Notes: generated by a model not told the origin, from the sequence alone. Numbered from the stretch's first letter, positions 7,209 through 15,293 are shown. The stretch: 64,000 nucleotides of DNA from Micromonospora sp. WMMD961 (GCF_029626145.1 NZ_JARUBJ010000002.1:4003501-4067500), one strand, 5' to 3'. Numbers and translations are program-made.

Positions 7209-8938
7209 CGGGCACCTGCCCGCTGACCGCCACGGATCGCGCCGAACCGCCGGAAACGCTGCCGACGGAGTCGGACCAGCATGGCCGGGGGGACGTCCAG
7301 CAGCGGCAGCAGGTTCGCCAGCAGGGCGGCCCGCAACCGGAGCGCGGTCTCTGCCGGGTCGCCGTGCGCGGCGGTGGACGGCTCCGGCACGACCTCGTCG
7401 ACCACGCCGAGCCGGCACAGGTCGGGCGCGCTCAGTCGCAGCGCCCGGGCGGCCTGCGGCGCCGCGGACCGGTCCGGCCAGAGGATGGCCGCACAGCCCT
7501 CGGGGCTGATCACCGAGTAGACCGCGTTCTCCAGCATCAGCACCCGGTCGGCGACGGCGAGGGCCAGTGCGCCCCCGCTGCCGCCCTCCCCCGTGATGAC
7601 CGCCAGGACGGGGGTGGGCAGCACGGTGAGGGTGAGAATGTTCTCCGCGATGGCCGCCGCCTGGCCCTGCTCCTCGGCGTTCACCCCGGGATCTGCGCCG
7701 GGCGTGTCCACCAGGGTCACCACCGGCAGGCCGAGCCGGGCGGCCAGGCGCATCAACCGCAGCGCCTTGCGGTGCCCGGCCGGGCTGGCCATGCCGAAGT
7801 TGCGGGCCACCAGTTCGGCGGTGGTGTGCCCCTTCTGGTGACCGATGACCATCACGTGTCGGCCGGCCAGCCGGGCCACGCCACCCACCACGGCCGGGCA
7901 GTCCCCGCCGAGCCGGTCGCCGTGCAGTTCCACGAACCCGTCGAAGACCGAGTCGAGGTAGTCCAGTGTGGTCGGCCGGCCGGGGTGCCGCGCCATCCGG
8001 ACGGTGTCCCACGCGTCGCCTACCGCCGGGTTTCCGGCCGCTTCCGGGCTGGCCGGCGGCCGCGTCGCGGCGGCCGCGTCGTCGGCGAGGCGCTCGCGGC
8101 GCGGCGCCGGCTCCTGCCGGGGTACGGGTGGACGGGTCGCCCGGGTCGCGGCGAGCAGCGCCACCAGCCGTGCGCGCAGTGACCGGCGCTGCACCACCAT
8201 GTCGACCTGCCCGTGCCGGAGCAGGAAGTCGGCGGTCTGGAAGCCCTCCGGCAGCGCCCGGCCGGTCACCTGACGGATCACCCGAGGGCCGGCGAAGCCC
8301 ATCCGCGCGCCGCTCTCGGCGAGCACCAGGTCGGTGTTGGTGGCGAACGACGCGGCCACCCCACCGTAGGTCGGGTCGGTGAGGACGCTCACGGTGAGCA
8401 GACCCGCTTCGCGTAGTGCGGCGATGGCCTGGCTGACGGTGGCCATCTGCATCAACGACAGCGCGCCCTCCTGCATCCGCGCCCCACCGGAGGCGGTCAC
8501 CAGGACGAGCGGGGTGCGGTCGTCCAGCGCCCGTTCGGCGGTCCGGGTGATCAGCTCACCGACGGCGCAACCCAGGCTGCCGCCGAGGAAGCGGAAGTCC
8601 ATCACCGCCACCGCGACCGGGTGTCCACCGATGGTGGCCGTGGCACAGACGACGGCTTCGACCAGGCCGGTGCTGGCCCGCGCGGCGGTGAGCCGGTGCG
8701 GGTACGGCAGCACGTCGACGAAGTCGATCGGGTCCTCCGCCGGCAGTTGGTCGGACAGGGGGCGCAGCGATCCGGGGTCGACGAGTTGGCGCAGGCGTTC
8801 CGGTGCACCAAGTCGGGCATGCTCCCCGCACTCCGGGCAGACGTCCAGGTTGCGGCGCAACCGTTTGCGGTAGAGCAGACTGGCGCAGCCGGCGCAGCGG
8901 GACCAGAGCTGCTCCTCGCGCCGCGCGGTGGCCGTCAC
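7205..8938 (-). CDS. Acetyl-CoA carboxylase carboxyltransferase, fused beta-alpha subunits
   Basis: 577 residues: AccD-like half then AccA-like half. Residues 15-37 carry a four-Cys zinc finger (Cys15, 18, 34, 37) as in E. coli AccD. The first crotonase-like domain shows MDFRFLGGSLG and TASGGARMQEGALSLMQM; after an Ala/Pro/Arg-rich linker the second half shows DGFVELHGDRLGGDC, HQKGHTT, NFGMASPAGHRKALRLM and TGEGGSGGALALAVADRV. It transfers the carboxyl group from carboxybiotin to acetyl-CoA, giving malonyl-CoA. The GTG at 8938 overlaps the preceding cyclase stop (GTGA). Such fused E. coli-type carboxyltransferases are typical of some type II polyketide clusters and differ from AccD5-type subunits of primary metabolism. 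Confidence 0.93.
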   Translation of the reverse strand: MTATARREEQLWSRCAGCASLLYRKRLRRNLDVCPECGEHARLGAPERLRQLVDPGSLRPLSDQLPAEDPIDFVDVLPYPHRLTAARASTGLVEAVVCATATIGGHPVAVAVMDFRFLGGSLGCAVGELITRTAERALDDRTPLVLVTASGGARMQEGALSLMQMATVSQAIAALREAGLLTVSVLTDPTYGGVAASFATNTDLVLAESGARMGFAGPRVIRQVTGRALPEGFQTADFLLRHGQVDMVVQRRSLRARLVALLAATRATRPPVPRQEPAPRRERLADDAAAATRPPASPEAAGNPAVGDAWDTVRMARHPGRPTTLDYLDSVFDGFVELHGDRLGGDCPAVVGGVARLAGRHVMVIGHQKGHTTAELVARNFGMASPAGHRKALRLMRLAARLGLPVVTLVDTPGADPGVNAEEQGQAAAIAENILTLTVLPTPVLAVITGEGGSGGALALAVADRVLMLENAVYSVISPEGCAAILWPDRSAAPQAARALRLSAPDLCRLGVVDEVVPEPSTAAHGDPAETALRLRAALLANLLPLLDVPPAMLVRLRRQRFRRFGAIRGGQRAGAR

Positions 8939-9273
8939 GACCGCCCTCCGGTTCCCGGGGCGTCGAAGCGGTAGAAGCACCGCGCCATGGCGTCGCGCGG
9001 TGAGCGCCAGGTCGACAGGTACGGCGAGACGTACGGGCGCAGGCGGTCGCTGACCCGGATGAACTCGGGGTGCCCCCGGGCGGCCTCGACCGCGCCCTCC
9101 GTCGGCTGCTCGGTCTCCAGCAGGTGCACATAGAGGTCGTGCAGGCGGTACAGCGAGCGGTGCCGGACACCGACCAGGCGCGGCAGCTGCGTCGCGTCCG
9201 ACTCGGCGAAGATCTCGGCGACCCGCTCCGCAGCGGCCGGATCCACCTTCGCGACGATCAGCGATCGGTCCAT
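8935..9273 (-). CDS. TcmI-type polyketide cyclase (first paralogue)
   Basis: 112 residues, small ferredoxin-like (dimeric alpha-beta barrel) cyclase of the TcmI / WhiE-ORFVII family. Recognisable features are the N-terminal strand MDRSLIVAKVDP, the AEIFAESDATQLPRLVGV helix-turn, the HDLYVHLLE strand and the C-terminal WRSPRDAMARCFYRF. Family members close the later rings of aromatic polyketides. It is the first gene of the leftward operon; ATG 9273 is the only start giving the family N-terminus. A clear paralogue sits on the other side of the SARP gene (10643-11041), with near-identical central blocks. Two such cyclases may close different rings, or one may be redundant. Confidence 0.88.
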   Translation of the reverse strand: MDRSLIVAKVDPAAAERVAEIFAESDATQLPRLVGVRHRSLYRLHDLYVHLLETEQPTEGAVEAARGHPEFIRVSDRLRPYVSPYLSTWRSPRDAMARCFYRFDAPGTGGRS

Positions 9274-9356
9274 ACTGGGCCTCCCCCCACGGCGTCCGGC
9301 CGCCGACGGGTGACCCCGGACGCGCTGGACGACTGCCCACACGATGCGGCAGTCCT

Positions 9357-9374
9357 CGTCACGGCGGCGTCACG
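9357..9374 (-). promoter_or_regulatory. Candidate SARP-binding direct repeat for the leftward polyketide operon
   Basis: Read on the minus strand, GTGACGC (9374-9368) and GTGACGA (9363-9357) are direct heptamers spaced 11 bp, the geometry bound by SARP activators. About 8 nt downstream a weak -10-like CATCGT (about 9347-9342) lies before the 9273 start. Similar pairs occur at 9404-9421 and 10549-10566. Binding by the adjacent SARP is an inference. Confidence 0.55.
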
Positions 9375-9403
9375 ACGCAGGTGCGGCCAGGGACGCACCT
9401 TCG

Positions 9404-9421
9404 TGACGCTGCGTTGACGCA
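9404..9421 (+). promoter_or_regulatory. Candidate SARP-binding direct repeat between the divergent arms
   Basis: GTGACGC (9404-9410) and TTGACGC (9415-9421) are direct repeats at 11-bp spacing on the plus strand, in the 443-bp region between the leftward polyketide operon and the SARP gene. It could serve autoregulation. The region holds no gene. Confidence 0.5.
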
Positions 9422-9536
9422 ACCTGTGCATCAGCTATGCGTCAGCCGTGCGGCAAGCGCGTGATCGATCGGATGTTTGCGCAGTTCAGAACCGATCTCA
9501 GGTTGACTGTCGCCAATAGAGGGTTCACACCAACAT

Positions 9537-9564
9537 TGACGCAACGTGACCGCGATTGATAATC
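9537..9564 (+). promoter_or_regulatory. Candidate sigma-70-type promoter for the SARP gene
   Basis: TTGACG (9537-9542) and GATAAT (9559-9564) are separated by 16 bp, close to the housekeeping consensus and unusually AT-rich for this genome. The SARP start (9717) lies about 150 bp downstream. A start site was not determined; this is a sequence match only. Confidence 0.5.
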
Positions 9565-9716
9565 TTCACGGTGGTCAGCCCGGCGGCCTCGTCGGGTGGG
9601 GCCGCGCCCGACAGCCGGGGTCGCGCCTCCACCGGTGGGGTCGACAGAGGCGTCACGGGCAACCGACCCAGGACACAGCAGACAGTCGGGACGAGCGTTC
9701 CGCAGGGGGTGCCGCC

Positions 9717-10514
9717 GTGGCCGCTGATCCGACCGTGCCAACCGCTGGAGGCCCGCCCGAGGAGGGTGTCTCACTGCACCTGCTCGGCGGCTTCCGGCTG
9801 CTGCGCGGCGCGGCGCCGATCGTGGTGCCCCGCGGGCTGCAACGGGTGATCGCGTTGATCGGGCTGCGCCCCGGCGCCACCCGCAGCCAGCTCGCCGGGC
9901 TGCTCTGGCCCGACGCGTCGGAGGAACGGGCGCTGTCCTCCCTGCGCACCGCGCTGTGGCGGCTCCGTCAGGACCCGTGCTGCCCGATGACCGTCGCCGG
10001 CGACTCCGTACGGCTCGCCCCGACGGTCCGGCTCGACGTGGACGAGCTGGTCGGCACCGCGGCCCGGGTCCGCGACGGCGACGACCTGGACACCGCCGCC
10101 GGAGCGCTCGCCGCCGGCCGGCACGACCTCCTCCCCGGGTGGTACGACGACTGGGTGCTGCTGGACCGGGAGCGGCTGCGCCAACTCCGCCTGCACATGC
10201 TGGAACAGGTGGCCGGGCAACACCTCACCGCTGGGCGGCACGGTGAGGCCCTCGAAGCGGCGCTGGAGGCGATGGCCGCCGAGCCGCTACGGGAAACGCC
10301 CCACCGGCTGGTCGTCCGCATCCACCTGGCCGAGGGCAACGCCTTCGAGGCCGTGCACGCCTTCTACGTCTACCGGGACCTGCTGCGCAGGGAGCTGCGC
10401 CTGGAGCCGAGCCCGGCGATGAGCGCCCTGCTCGACGACACGCTCGCCCCGATCCGCCAGGCCAGCCGGGACGCCACCGCCGATCGCCCGTCACCGGCGG
10501 GGCGGCGGGCGTGA
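9717..10514 (+). CDS. SARP-family transcriptional activator
   Basis: 265 residues. An N-terminal OmpR-like winged helix (SLHLLGGFRLLRG, RVIALIGLRP, LLWPDASEERALSSLRTALWRLRQ) is followed by a bacterial transcriptional activator domain (residues about 110-250; LLPGWYDDWVLLDRERLRQLRLHML, AMAAEPLRETPHRLVVRIHLAEGN). This is the small SARP form (ActII-ORF4 size) without an ATPase. SARPs bind direct heptamer repeats and recruit RNA polymerase to biosynthetic operons. GTG 9717 is preceded by GGGGG at good spacing; upstream in-frame codons lack the fold. It sits between the two divergent arms of the polyketide cluster and candidate repeats flank it, so it is very likely the pathway activator. Confidence 0.92.
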   Translation: MAADPTVPTAGGPPEEGVSLHLLGGFRLLRGAAPIVVPRGLQRVIALIGLRPGATRSQLAGLLWPDASEERALSSLRTALWRLRQDPCCPMTVAGDSVRLAPTVRLDVDELVGTAARVRDGDDLDTAAGALAAGRHDLLPGWYDDWVLLDRERLRQLRLHMLEQVAGQHLTAGRHGEALEAALEAMAAEPLRETPHRLVVRIHLAEGNAFEAVHAFYVYRDLLRRELRLEPSPAMSALLDDTLAPIRQASRDATADRPSPAGRRA

Positions 10515-10548
10515 CGACCGCTCGCCCGTCACCGCCCGCTCGGTGCAC

Positions 10549-10566
10549 GTGACGGTGACGTGACAG
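10549..10566 (+). promoter_or_regulatory. Candidate SARP-binding direct repeat before the rightward cyclase-oxygenase pair
   Basis: GTGACGG (10549-10555) and GTGACAG (10560-10566) are direct repeats at 11-bp spacing in the 128-bp gap after the SARP gene. A -10-like CACGGT (10576-10581) lies 9 nt further on. Same motif and spacing as 9357-9374 and 9404-9421. Confidence 0.55.
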
Positions 10567-10642
10567 TCCCTGCGGCACGGTGGGCGCACAGAGCACGTGG
10601 CGCCGATCCGAGGGTCGGAAGGCCACCGGCGGAAGGGGTCCC

Positions 10643-11041
10643 ATGAGTCGTCTACTGATCGTCAGCCGGATCATCCCGGGCTCGGAGGGGCGGGTCGCGC
10701 AGATCTTCGCCGAATCCGACGCCACCGAACTGCCCGGCCTGACCGGTGTCACGCACCGGTCCCTGTACTGCCTGCACGACCTGTGCGTACACGTGCTGGA
10801 AACCTCGGACGTCGACCCGGACGCCCTCGCGGCGGCCCGCAACCACCCGCTCTTCCAGCAGGTCAACGAGCGTCTCTCCGCGCACACGTCGCCGTACCTG
10901 CCGACCTGGCGCTCCCCCCGCGACGCGATCGCCAACTGCTTCTACCGGTGGGACGCCCCCGACACGCCGGCGGCACGGGCCACCGCGCCGGCGGCACGTC
11001 CGGTCAGCACCGACGCGCCCGCGGCGCACCCGGCTGGTTGA
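10643..11041 (+). CDS. TcmI-type polyketide cyclase (second paralogue)
   Basis: 132 residues. Same family as the 8935-9273 product: MSRLLIVSRIIPG, AQIFAESDATELPGLTGVTHRSLY, HDLCVHVLE and WRSPRDAIANCFYRW correspond block by block. It has an extra Ala/Thr/Pro-rich C-terminal tail of about 20 residues that looks unstructured. ATG 10643 follows GGAAGGGG. The stop lies one base before the ATG of the FAD monooxygenase, so the two are cotranscribed and probably coupled. Family members close rings of unreduced polyketides; which ring each paralogue handles cannot be told from sequence. Confidence 0.87.
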   Translation: MSRLLIVSRIIPGSEGRVAQIFAESDATELPGLTGVTHRSLYCLHDLCVHVLETSDVDPDALAAARNHPLFQQVNERLSAHTSPYLPTWRSPRDAIANCFYRWDAPDTPAARATAPAARPVSTDAPAAHPAG

Positions 11042-11042
11042 C

Positions 11043-12392
11043 ATGTCCGGCGCGCCACCGCACGTCCTGATCATCGGCGCCGGCACCGGCGGGCTGTGCC
11101 TGGCGCACGGCCTGCGCCGGGCCGGGATCACCGTCGCCGTCTACGAGCGGCACCGCGACCGCGCCGACGGGCTACTCGGCTACCGGGTCGGCATCGGCCC
11201 GACCGGTAGCCGGGCGCTGCGCGAGTGCCTGCCCCCGGAACTGTTCGCCACCTTCCTCGCCACCTGCGCCCGGCCGCCGCACTACTTCAACGTGGTCACC
11301 CAGGGGTTGCGCCAGACCGCGTCGTTTCCGCTGCGGCCGAACGCCGACCCGGTGCACACCGAACACTCGGTGGCCCGGATGGTGCTGCGCCACGTGCTGC
11401 TGACCGACCTCGACGACGTGGTGCACTTCGACAAGACCTTCACCCACTACGAGCAACGCGACGACGGCACGGTCACCGCACACTTCTCCGACGGCACGAC
11501 CGCCACCGGGGACCTGCTGGTCGGGGCGGACGGCACCCACTCGGCGGTACGCCGGCAGTACCTGCCGCACGCCGTCACCCGCGACGCCGGCACCATCAAC
11601 ATCGCCACCCGCATTCCGCTGACCGCCCGCACCCGTGGCCTCGTCCCCGAGCGCGTCGGTCAGGGCATCTCACTGATCTTCGGCGTCGGCGGCATCATGG
11701 GCGTGCTGCACGTCATGGAGTTCAAGTGGGACGCCGCGCGGGCGATCAAACCCGGCGTCAGCGATGCGGACGCCACCCTGCTGAGGAACTGGCCCGGACT
11801 GTCCCAGGACACCACCACCGACAACATCAACCTGATCATCTGGAGTACGGCCCGCCGGTTCCCGACCGACGTGATGGAGCGTCGCGGCGAGGACCTCGTA
11901 CGGGTGGCCCTGGGCCTCACCAGCAACTGGCACCCCGACCTGCGGGAGTTGCTGACCCGGGCGGAGCCGGCCAGCGCCCTACCGATCAAGGTGTCGACCT
12001 CCGAGCCGGTGCCTCCCTGGAAGAGCAGCACCGTCACCATGCTCGGCGACGCCATCCACACCATGACCCCCGGTCGCGGTGTCGGCGCGAACACCGCACT
12101 TCGCGACGCCCGTCTGCTCTGCGAGCAGCTCACCCGCGCCACCGCCGGTGACAAGACCCTGCTCCAGGCCGTGGCGGACTACGAGGCGGTGATGGCGCCG
12201 TACGGCTTCGCGCGGGTCGCCGAATCGTTGAACCGCAGCGGCACCAGCGGCGACGACCGGATGTACCGACCGGTGGTGGGCCGGCTCGCGCTGCTCGGCG
12301 CGCGCGGCTACTTCGGAGTGACCAGCCGGGTGCCGCGGCTGCGCCGACGGTTCGTCGACGACTTCCACACCTACGAGGGCGATCGGGACTGA
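11043..12392 (+). CDS. FAD-dependent aromatic monooxygenase (PHBH fold)
   Basis: 449 residues. The N-terminal dinucleotide-binding motif is VLIIGAGTGGLCLAHGL; the middle DLLVGADGTHSAVRRQYLP gives the DG motif that touches both FAD and NAD(P)H; and MLGDAIHTMTPGRGVGAN near residue 335 is the GD motif for the FAD ribityl chain. This is the group A flavoprotein hydroxylase pattern used to hydroxylate or oxidise polyketide rings. There is no C-terminal thioredoxin-like domain, so it is shorter than the PgaE/RdmE type. It follows the second cyclase directly and ends at a strong hairpin (12411-12445), closing the cluster on the right. A tailoring role in the polyketide pathway is inferred from position. 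Confidence 0.9.
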   Translation: MSGAPPHVLIIGAGTGGLCLAHGLRRAGITVAVYERHRDRADGLLGYRVGIGPTGSRALRECLPPELFATFLATCARPPHYFNVVTQGLRQTASFPLRPNADPVHTEHSVARMVLRHVLLTDLDDVVHFDKTFTHYEQRDDGTVTAHFSDGTTATGDLLVGADGTHSAVRRQYLPHAVTRDAGTINIATRIPLTARTRGLVPERVGQGISLIFGVGGIMGVLHVMEFKWDAARAIKPGVSDADATLLRNWPGLSQDTTTDNINLIIWSTARRFPTDVMERRGEDLVRVALGLTSNWHPDLRELLTRAEPASALPIKVSTSEPVPPWKSSTVTMLGDAIHTMTPGRGVGANTALRDARLLCEQLTRATAGDKTLLQAVADYEAVMAPYGFARVAESLNRSGTSGDDRMYRPVVGRLALLGARGYFGVTSRVPRLRRRFVDDFHTYEGDRD

Positions 12393-12410
12393 GTCGGGCA
12401 ACCGCCCGTC

Positions 12411-12445
12411 GACCCGGGCTCGGCGTACCCTGCCGGGCCCGGGTC
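12411..12445 (+). terminator. Terminator of the rightward polyketide arm
   Basis: 14-bp stem with one G-T pair (12411-12424 with 12432-12445; outer part GACCCGGGC/GCCCGGGTC), 7-nt loop, 18 bp after the monooxygenase stop. No T-run follows, as is usual in high-GC actinomycetes. Confidence 0.7.
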
Positions 12446-12643
12446 TCGTCGTGCCGGCCTACCGTCGTGCCGGGTTCGGCGCCGGTCGGGGCGACGCTGT
12501 GTCACCCGCCGGGTACCGGCTGAGGTGGTTACCCCCTCCATAACGCCCCTGGCCGAGCCTCTCTCTCGTCGGTAATGGGCGTGTGCGAAGCTGCGGCGAG
12601 TTTTTCTCGTGACTTTTCCAACGAGGTGAGAGGGAGGTTCGCC

Positions 12644-13735
12644 GTGGCGTGGTCTATCGGACACTCACTGATAGTGGTACTGGCACTGGTGCTGGGACTG
12701 GCCGCCGGGTGGCTGCTGCGCAGCCGGCTGGGCGTGCAGGGCAAGTCGACAGTGGATGGTGATCCCGTCGCCGGACTGGCCGTGATCTCCACTCCGACGC
12801 CGGCTGCCACCACCGACGAGCCCCGGCCCGCGGCCGCTGTCGACCCGGCTCCGACCGCCGTCGCGGACGAGCCGGTGCCGGTGGACACGGTCAGCGCGCC
12901 CGCTGCGGCGACCGGACCGGACGACCCCACCCCGGAATCCGCCCCGGCACCCGTCGCGACGGAAACCCCGAGCACCGTCGACACGGCCGACATGGCGCTG
13001 ACCGAGCCCCCGCCGCCGGTACCCTCCGTCGAGTCCGATGCGGACGAGCTGCGCCCGGTGCCCGCTGCGGAGTCCACTTCCGAACCGGTCGCCGTCGACG
13101 AGCAGCGCGCCCCGGCCGCCGTCGTCTCCCCCCGCCGGCCCGCGGACGACCTCCCGGCCGTCGACAGCACGCCGATCGACACCACCCCGGCCGGTGAGAC
13201 GCTCGGCACCGCTTCCGCGGGCGAGCCGGTCGGGGTCACGTCGACCGACGGGACGCTCGGCACCGCTTCGGCGGGCGAGCCGGTCGCGGCCAGCCCGGCC
13301 GGCGATGCGGAGACCACGGCCTCGCTGACCGACCCGGAGCCGGTGAGCACCGACGAGGCGGTCACCAGCCCGGTGGACGCCGAGCGGCCCGTCGTGGCGA
13401 CGCCGCCGGTCCGGCCGATCGACGCCGCGACCCCTCCGGTCCGTTCGGCCGCCGACACCGCGATCAGCAGCGCCCAGGGCGACCCGACGGGTCCGGCCGA
13501 CGACTTCCGCCGTATCCAGGGGATCGGGCCGAAGATGGCGGCGGCGTTGCAGGACGCTGGTGTGCGCACGTACGGCCAGCTCGGCGAGTTGGACGAGCCG
13601 GCGCTGCGCGACCTGATCCGGGCCGCCGGTCTGCGCGCCGCACCCGGGCTGGCCAGTTGGCCGCAGCAGGCCCGCGTGCTCGCGGGTGCCAGCGACGAGA
13701 TGGCCGCGATGCTGTCGAACGGCAACCAGGCCTGA
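12644..13735 (+). CDS. Membrane-anchored protein with C-terminal helix-hairpin-helix domain
   Basis: 363 residues, function unknown. Start GTG 12644 follows GGGAGG (12632-12637). Residues 5-24 (SIGHSLIVVLALVLGLAAGWLL) form one membrane segment followed by Arg residues, so the long C-terminal part is probably cytoplasmic. Residues 40-275 are a low-complexity Pro/Ala/Thr/Glu/Asp stretch with an 18-residue tandem repeat beginning GTASAGEPV. The last 80 residues hold a helix-hairpin-helix fold (FRRIQGIGPKMAAALQDAGV, TYGQLGELDEPALRDLIRAAGL), of the type seen at the end of some actinobacterial ribosomal L21/L17-like proteins and DNA-binding proteins. It stands alone after the polyketide cluster. 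DNA, RNA or protein contact is possible; none is shown. Confidence 0.75.
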   Translation: MAWSIGHSLIVVLALVLGLAAGWLLRSRLGVQGKSTVDGDPVAGLAVISTPTPAATTDEPRPAAAVDPAPTAVADEPVPVDTVSAPAAATGPDDPTPESAPAPVATETPSTVDTADMALTEPPPPVPSVESDADELRPVPAAESTSEPVAVDEQRAPAAVVSPRRPADDLPAVDSTPIDTTPAGETLGTASAGEPVGVTSTDGTLGTASAGEPVAASPAGDAETTASLTDPEPVSTDEAVTSPVDAERPVVATPPVRPIDAATPPVRSAADTAISSAQGDPTGPADDFRRIQGIGPKMAAALQDAGVRTYGQLGELDEPALRDLIRAAGLRAAPGLASWPQQARVLAGASDEMAAMLSNGNQA

Positions 13736-14028
13736 CGCCCCGCCTCGGGCCCCCGGCCGGCCGTCCACCGCGACGACCAGCCGGGGGCTCGCCCGTCGGT
13801 GGCGAGACGAGGTCCGGTGCCGGCGGCCGCAGCACGACGATCCACCCGACATCCCGGACACCGCGGTAACCACCCGGGCGACGCCCCGACCTCCGGGAAA
13901 CCCGGGTCGACCAGCCCGGTCGGGGGAAGACCCGGCGAATCCGGGGTCGTGCCGCCGGTTGCGCGTTACCGTCCGTTGAGGTGGGCCGGACGGGTCCGTC
14001 GAGTCGGCCGGTTCCGCAGGAGTAACCA

Positions 14029-15237
14029 GTGCACCTCCCCGCGCCGGAGCCTGCGTCGCCGCGGGCCAGCGGCCCTCCGGTGCGAGATCCGGAGGGCCCG
14101 CGCCGGGTGACCCTCCTCGAACTCTTCTTCGACCTGGTGTACGTGGTCGCGCTGGCGCTCATCTCCCGGACAATGGTCGACGAACTCGACTGGCGCAGCG
14201 CCGGACAGGCACTGATCATGCTGGCCGCCGTCTGGTGGACCTGGGCGATCACCACTCTCGTCACCGATCTGTACGACCCGGAACGCACCGAGATCAAGCT
14301 GCTGATCAGCTCGGTGATGTTCGGCGCGCTGCTGATGACCACGGCGATCCCGCAGGCGTTCAACGACCGGGGGCTCGTCTTCGCCGGCACCTACGTGGCG
14401 ATCCACCTGGGGCGTGGACTGTTCCTGATGCCGGCGGTGCGGCGCCAACCGCAGACCCAGCGTCGAGCGGCGCGCATCTTCACCTGGTTCGCGGTGTCGG
14501 CGATCCCGTGGCTCATCGGCGCGTTCGTCAGCGGGGACGCCCGGATCGCCTGCTGGGCGGTCGCGCTCGCCATCGACTACGTCGGTTTTCGACTCGCGTA
14601 CCCGGTGCCAGGCCTCGGGGTGGTGCCGGAGAAGCAGCGCAACGTCACGGCGGAGCATCTGTCCGAGCGTTACCAGCAGTTCTTCATCATCGCGCTCGGC
14701 GACTGCATCCTGACGATCGGCACCATGTTCAGCATGGAGCACAACGAGGCCGAGAACATCGCGGAGTTCGCGGTGGCGTTCCTGACCACCCTGCTGCTCT
14801 GGCGGATCTACGTGCACAAATCCGGTGAGCTGCTGCCGAGCGCGATCCAGGCGTCCAGGTCACCGAGCAGGTTCCTGTTCAGCGCGCCGTACACCCATCT
14901 GATGATGATTTCCGGCGTGGTGACGACGGCATCCGGCTTCCACCTGGTGCTGCACGAGCCGACCGGGGAGACGCCGCCGGCCTGGTTGGCGGTGATCCTC
15001 GGCGGCCCGGCGCTGTTCCTGGCCGGCCGGGCCTCCTTCGAGTACGAGGTGTTCAGCCGGGTGTCCTGGTCCCGGCCCGGAGGCATCCTGGCGCTGCTGA
15101 CCATCGCGCCCGCCGCGCTGTACCTGCCGCCCATGTTCACGTCCCTGGGTGCCCTGTTGGTGCTGGTCGGCGTGGCGTACGCGGACTACCGGAGAAGTCA
15201 CGGCAAGCCGGCGGAGGCCCCCAGCCCACCGCACTGA
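14029..15237 (+). CDS. ltrA: Low temperature requirement protein A (LtrA) family membrane protein
   Basis: 402 residues, multi-spanning membrane protein with about 11-12 hydrophobic segments. The N-terminal signature VTLLELFFDLVYVVALALISRTM is diagnostic of LtrA, and ERYQQFFIIALGDCILTIGTMF is the second conserved block. GTG 14029 is preceded by AGGAGT. LtrA was first named in Listeria for growth at low temperature; its biochemical role remains unclear. The preceding 293 bp (13736-14028) carry no gene and probably hold its promoter. No operon partner is evident; the next gene is convergent. Confidence 0.88.
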   Translation: MHLPAPEPASPRASGPPVRDPEGPRRVTLLELFFDLVYVVALALISRTMVDELDWRSAGQALIMLAAVWWTWAITTLVTDLYDPERTEIKLLISSVMFGALLMTTAIPQAFNDRGLVFAGTYVAIHLGRGLFLMPAVRRQPQTQRRAARIFTWFAVSAIPWLIGAFVSGDARIACWAVALAIDYVGFRLAYPVPGLGVVPEKQRNVTAEHLSERYQQFFIIALGDCILTIGTMFSMEHNEAENIAEFAVAFLTTLLLWRIYVHKSGELLPSAIQASRSPSRFLFSAPYTHLMMISGVVTTASGFHLVLHEPTGETPPAWLAVILGGPALFLAGRASFEYEVFSRVSWSRPGGILALLTIAPAALYLPPMFTSLGALLVLVGVAYADYRRSHGKPAEAPSPPH

Positions 15238-15293
15238 ACCGGCCTGCGAGCGCGTGCCGCTCGACGTGCGGACGCCGGCCTCGCGACCGCCAC

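Noticed and set aside
5411..8182. A 923-codon open frame on the plus strand opposite the ACC genes
   Set aside because: It is antisense to clear accC, BCCP and carboxyltransferase coding, has His/Gly/Arg-rich composition typical of GC-rich shadow frames, and matches no family.
1122..12392. Calling this the whiE spore pigment cluster outright
   Set aside because: No WhiE ORFI-like gene is present, and the ACC genes and SARP are not part of standard whiE clusters; only similarity is claimed.
13736..14028. Small open frames after the helix-hairpin-helix gene
   Set aside because: No ribosome sites or recognisable protein features; treated as the ltrA promoter region.
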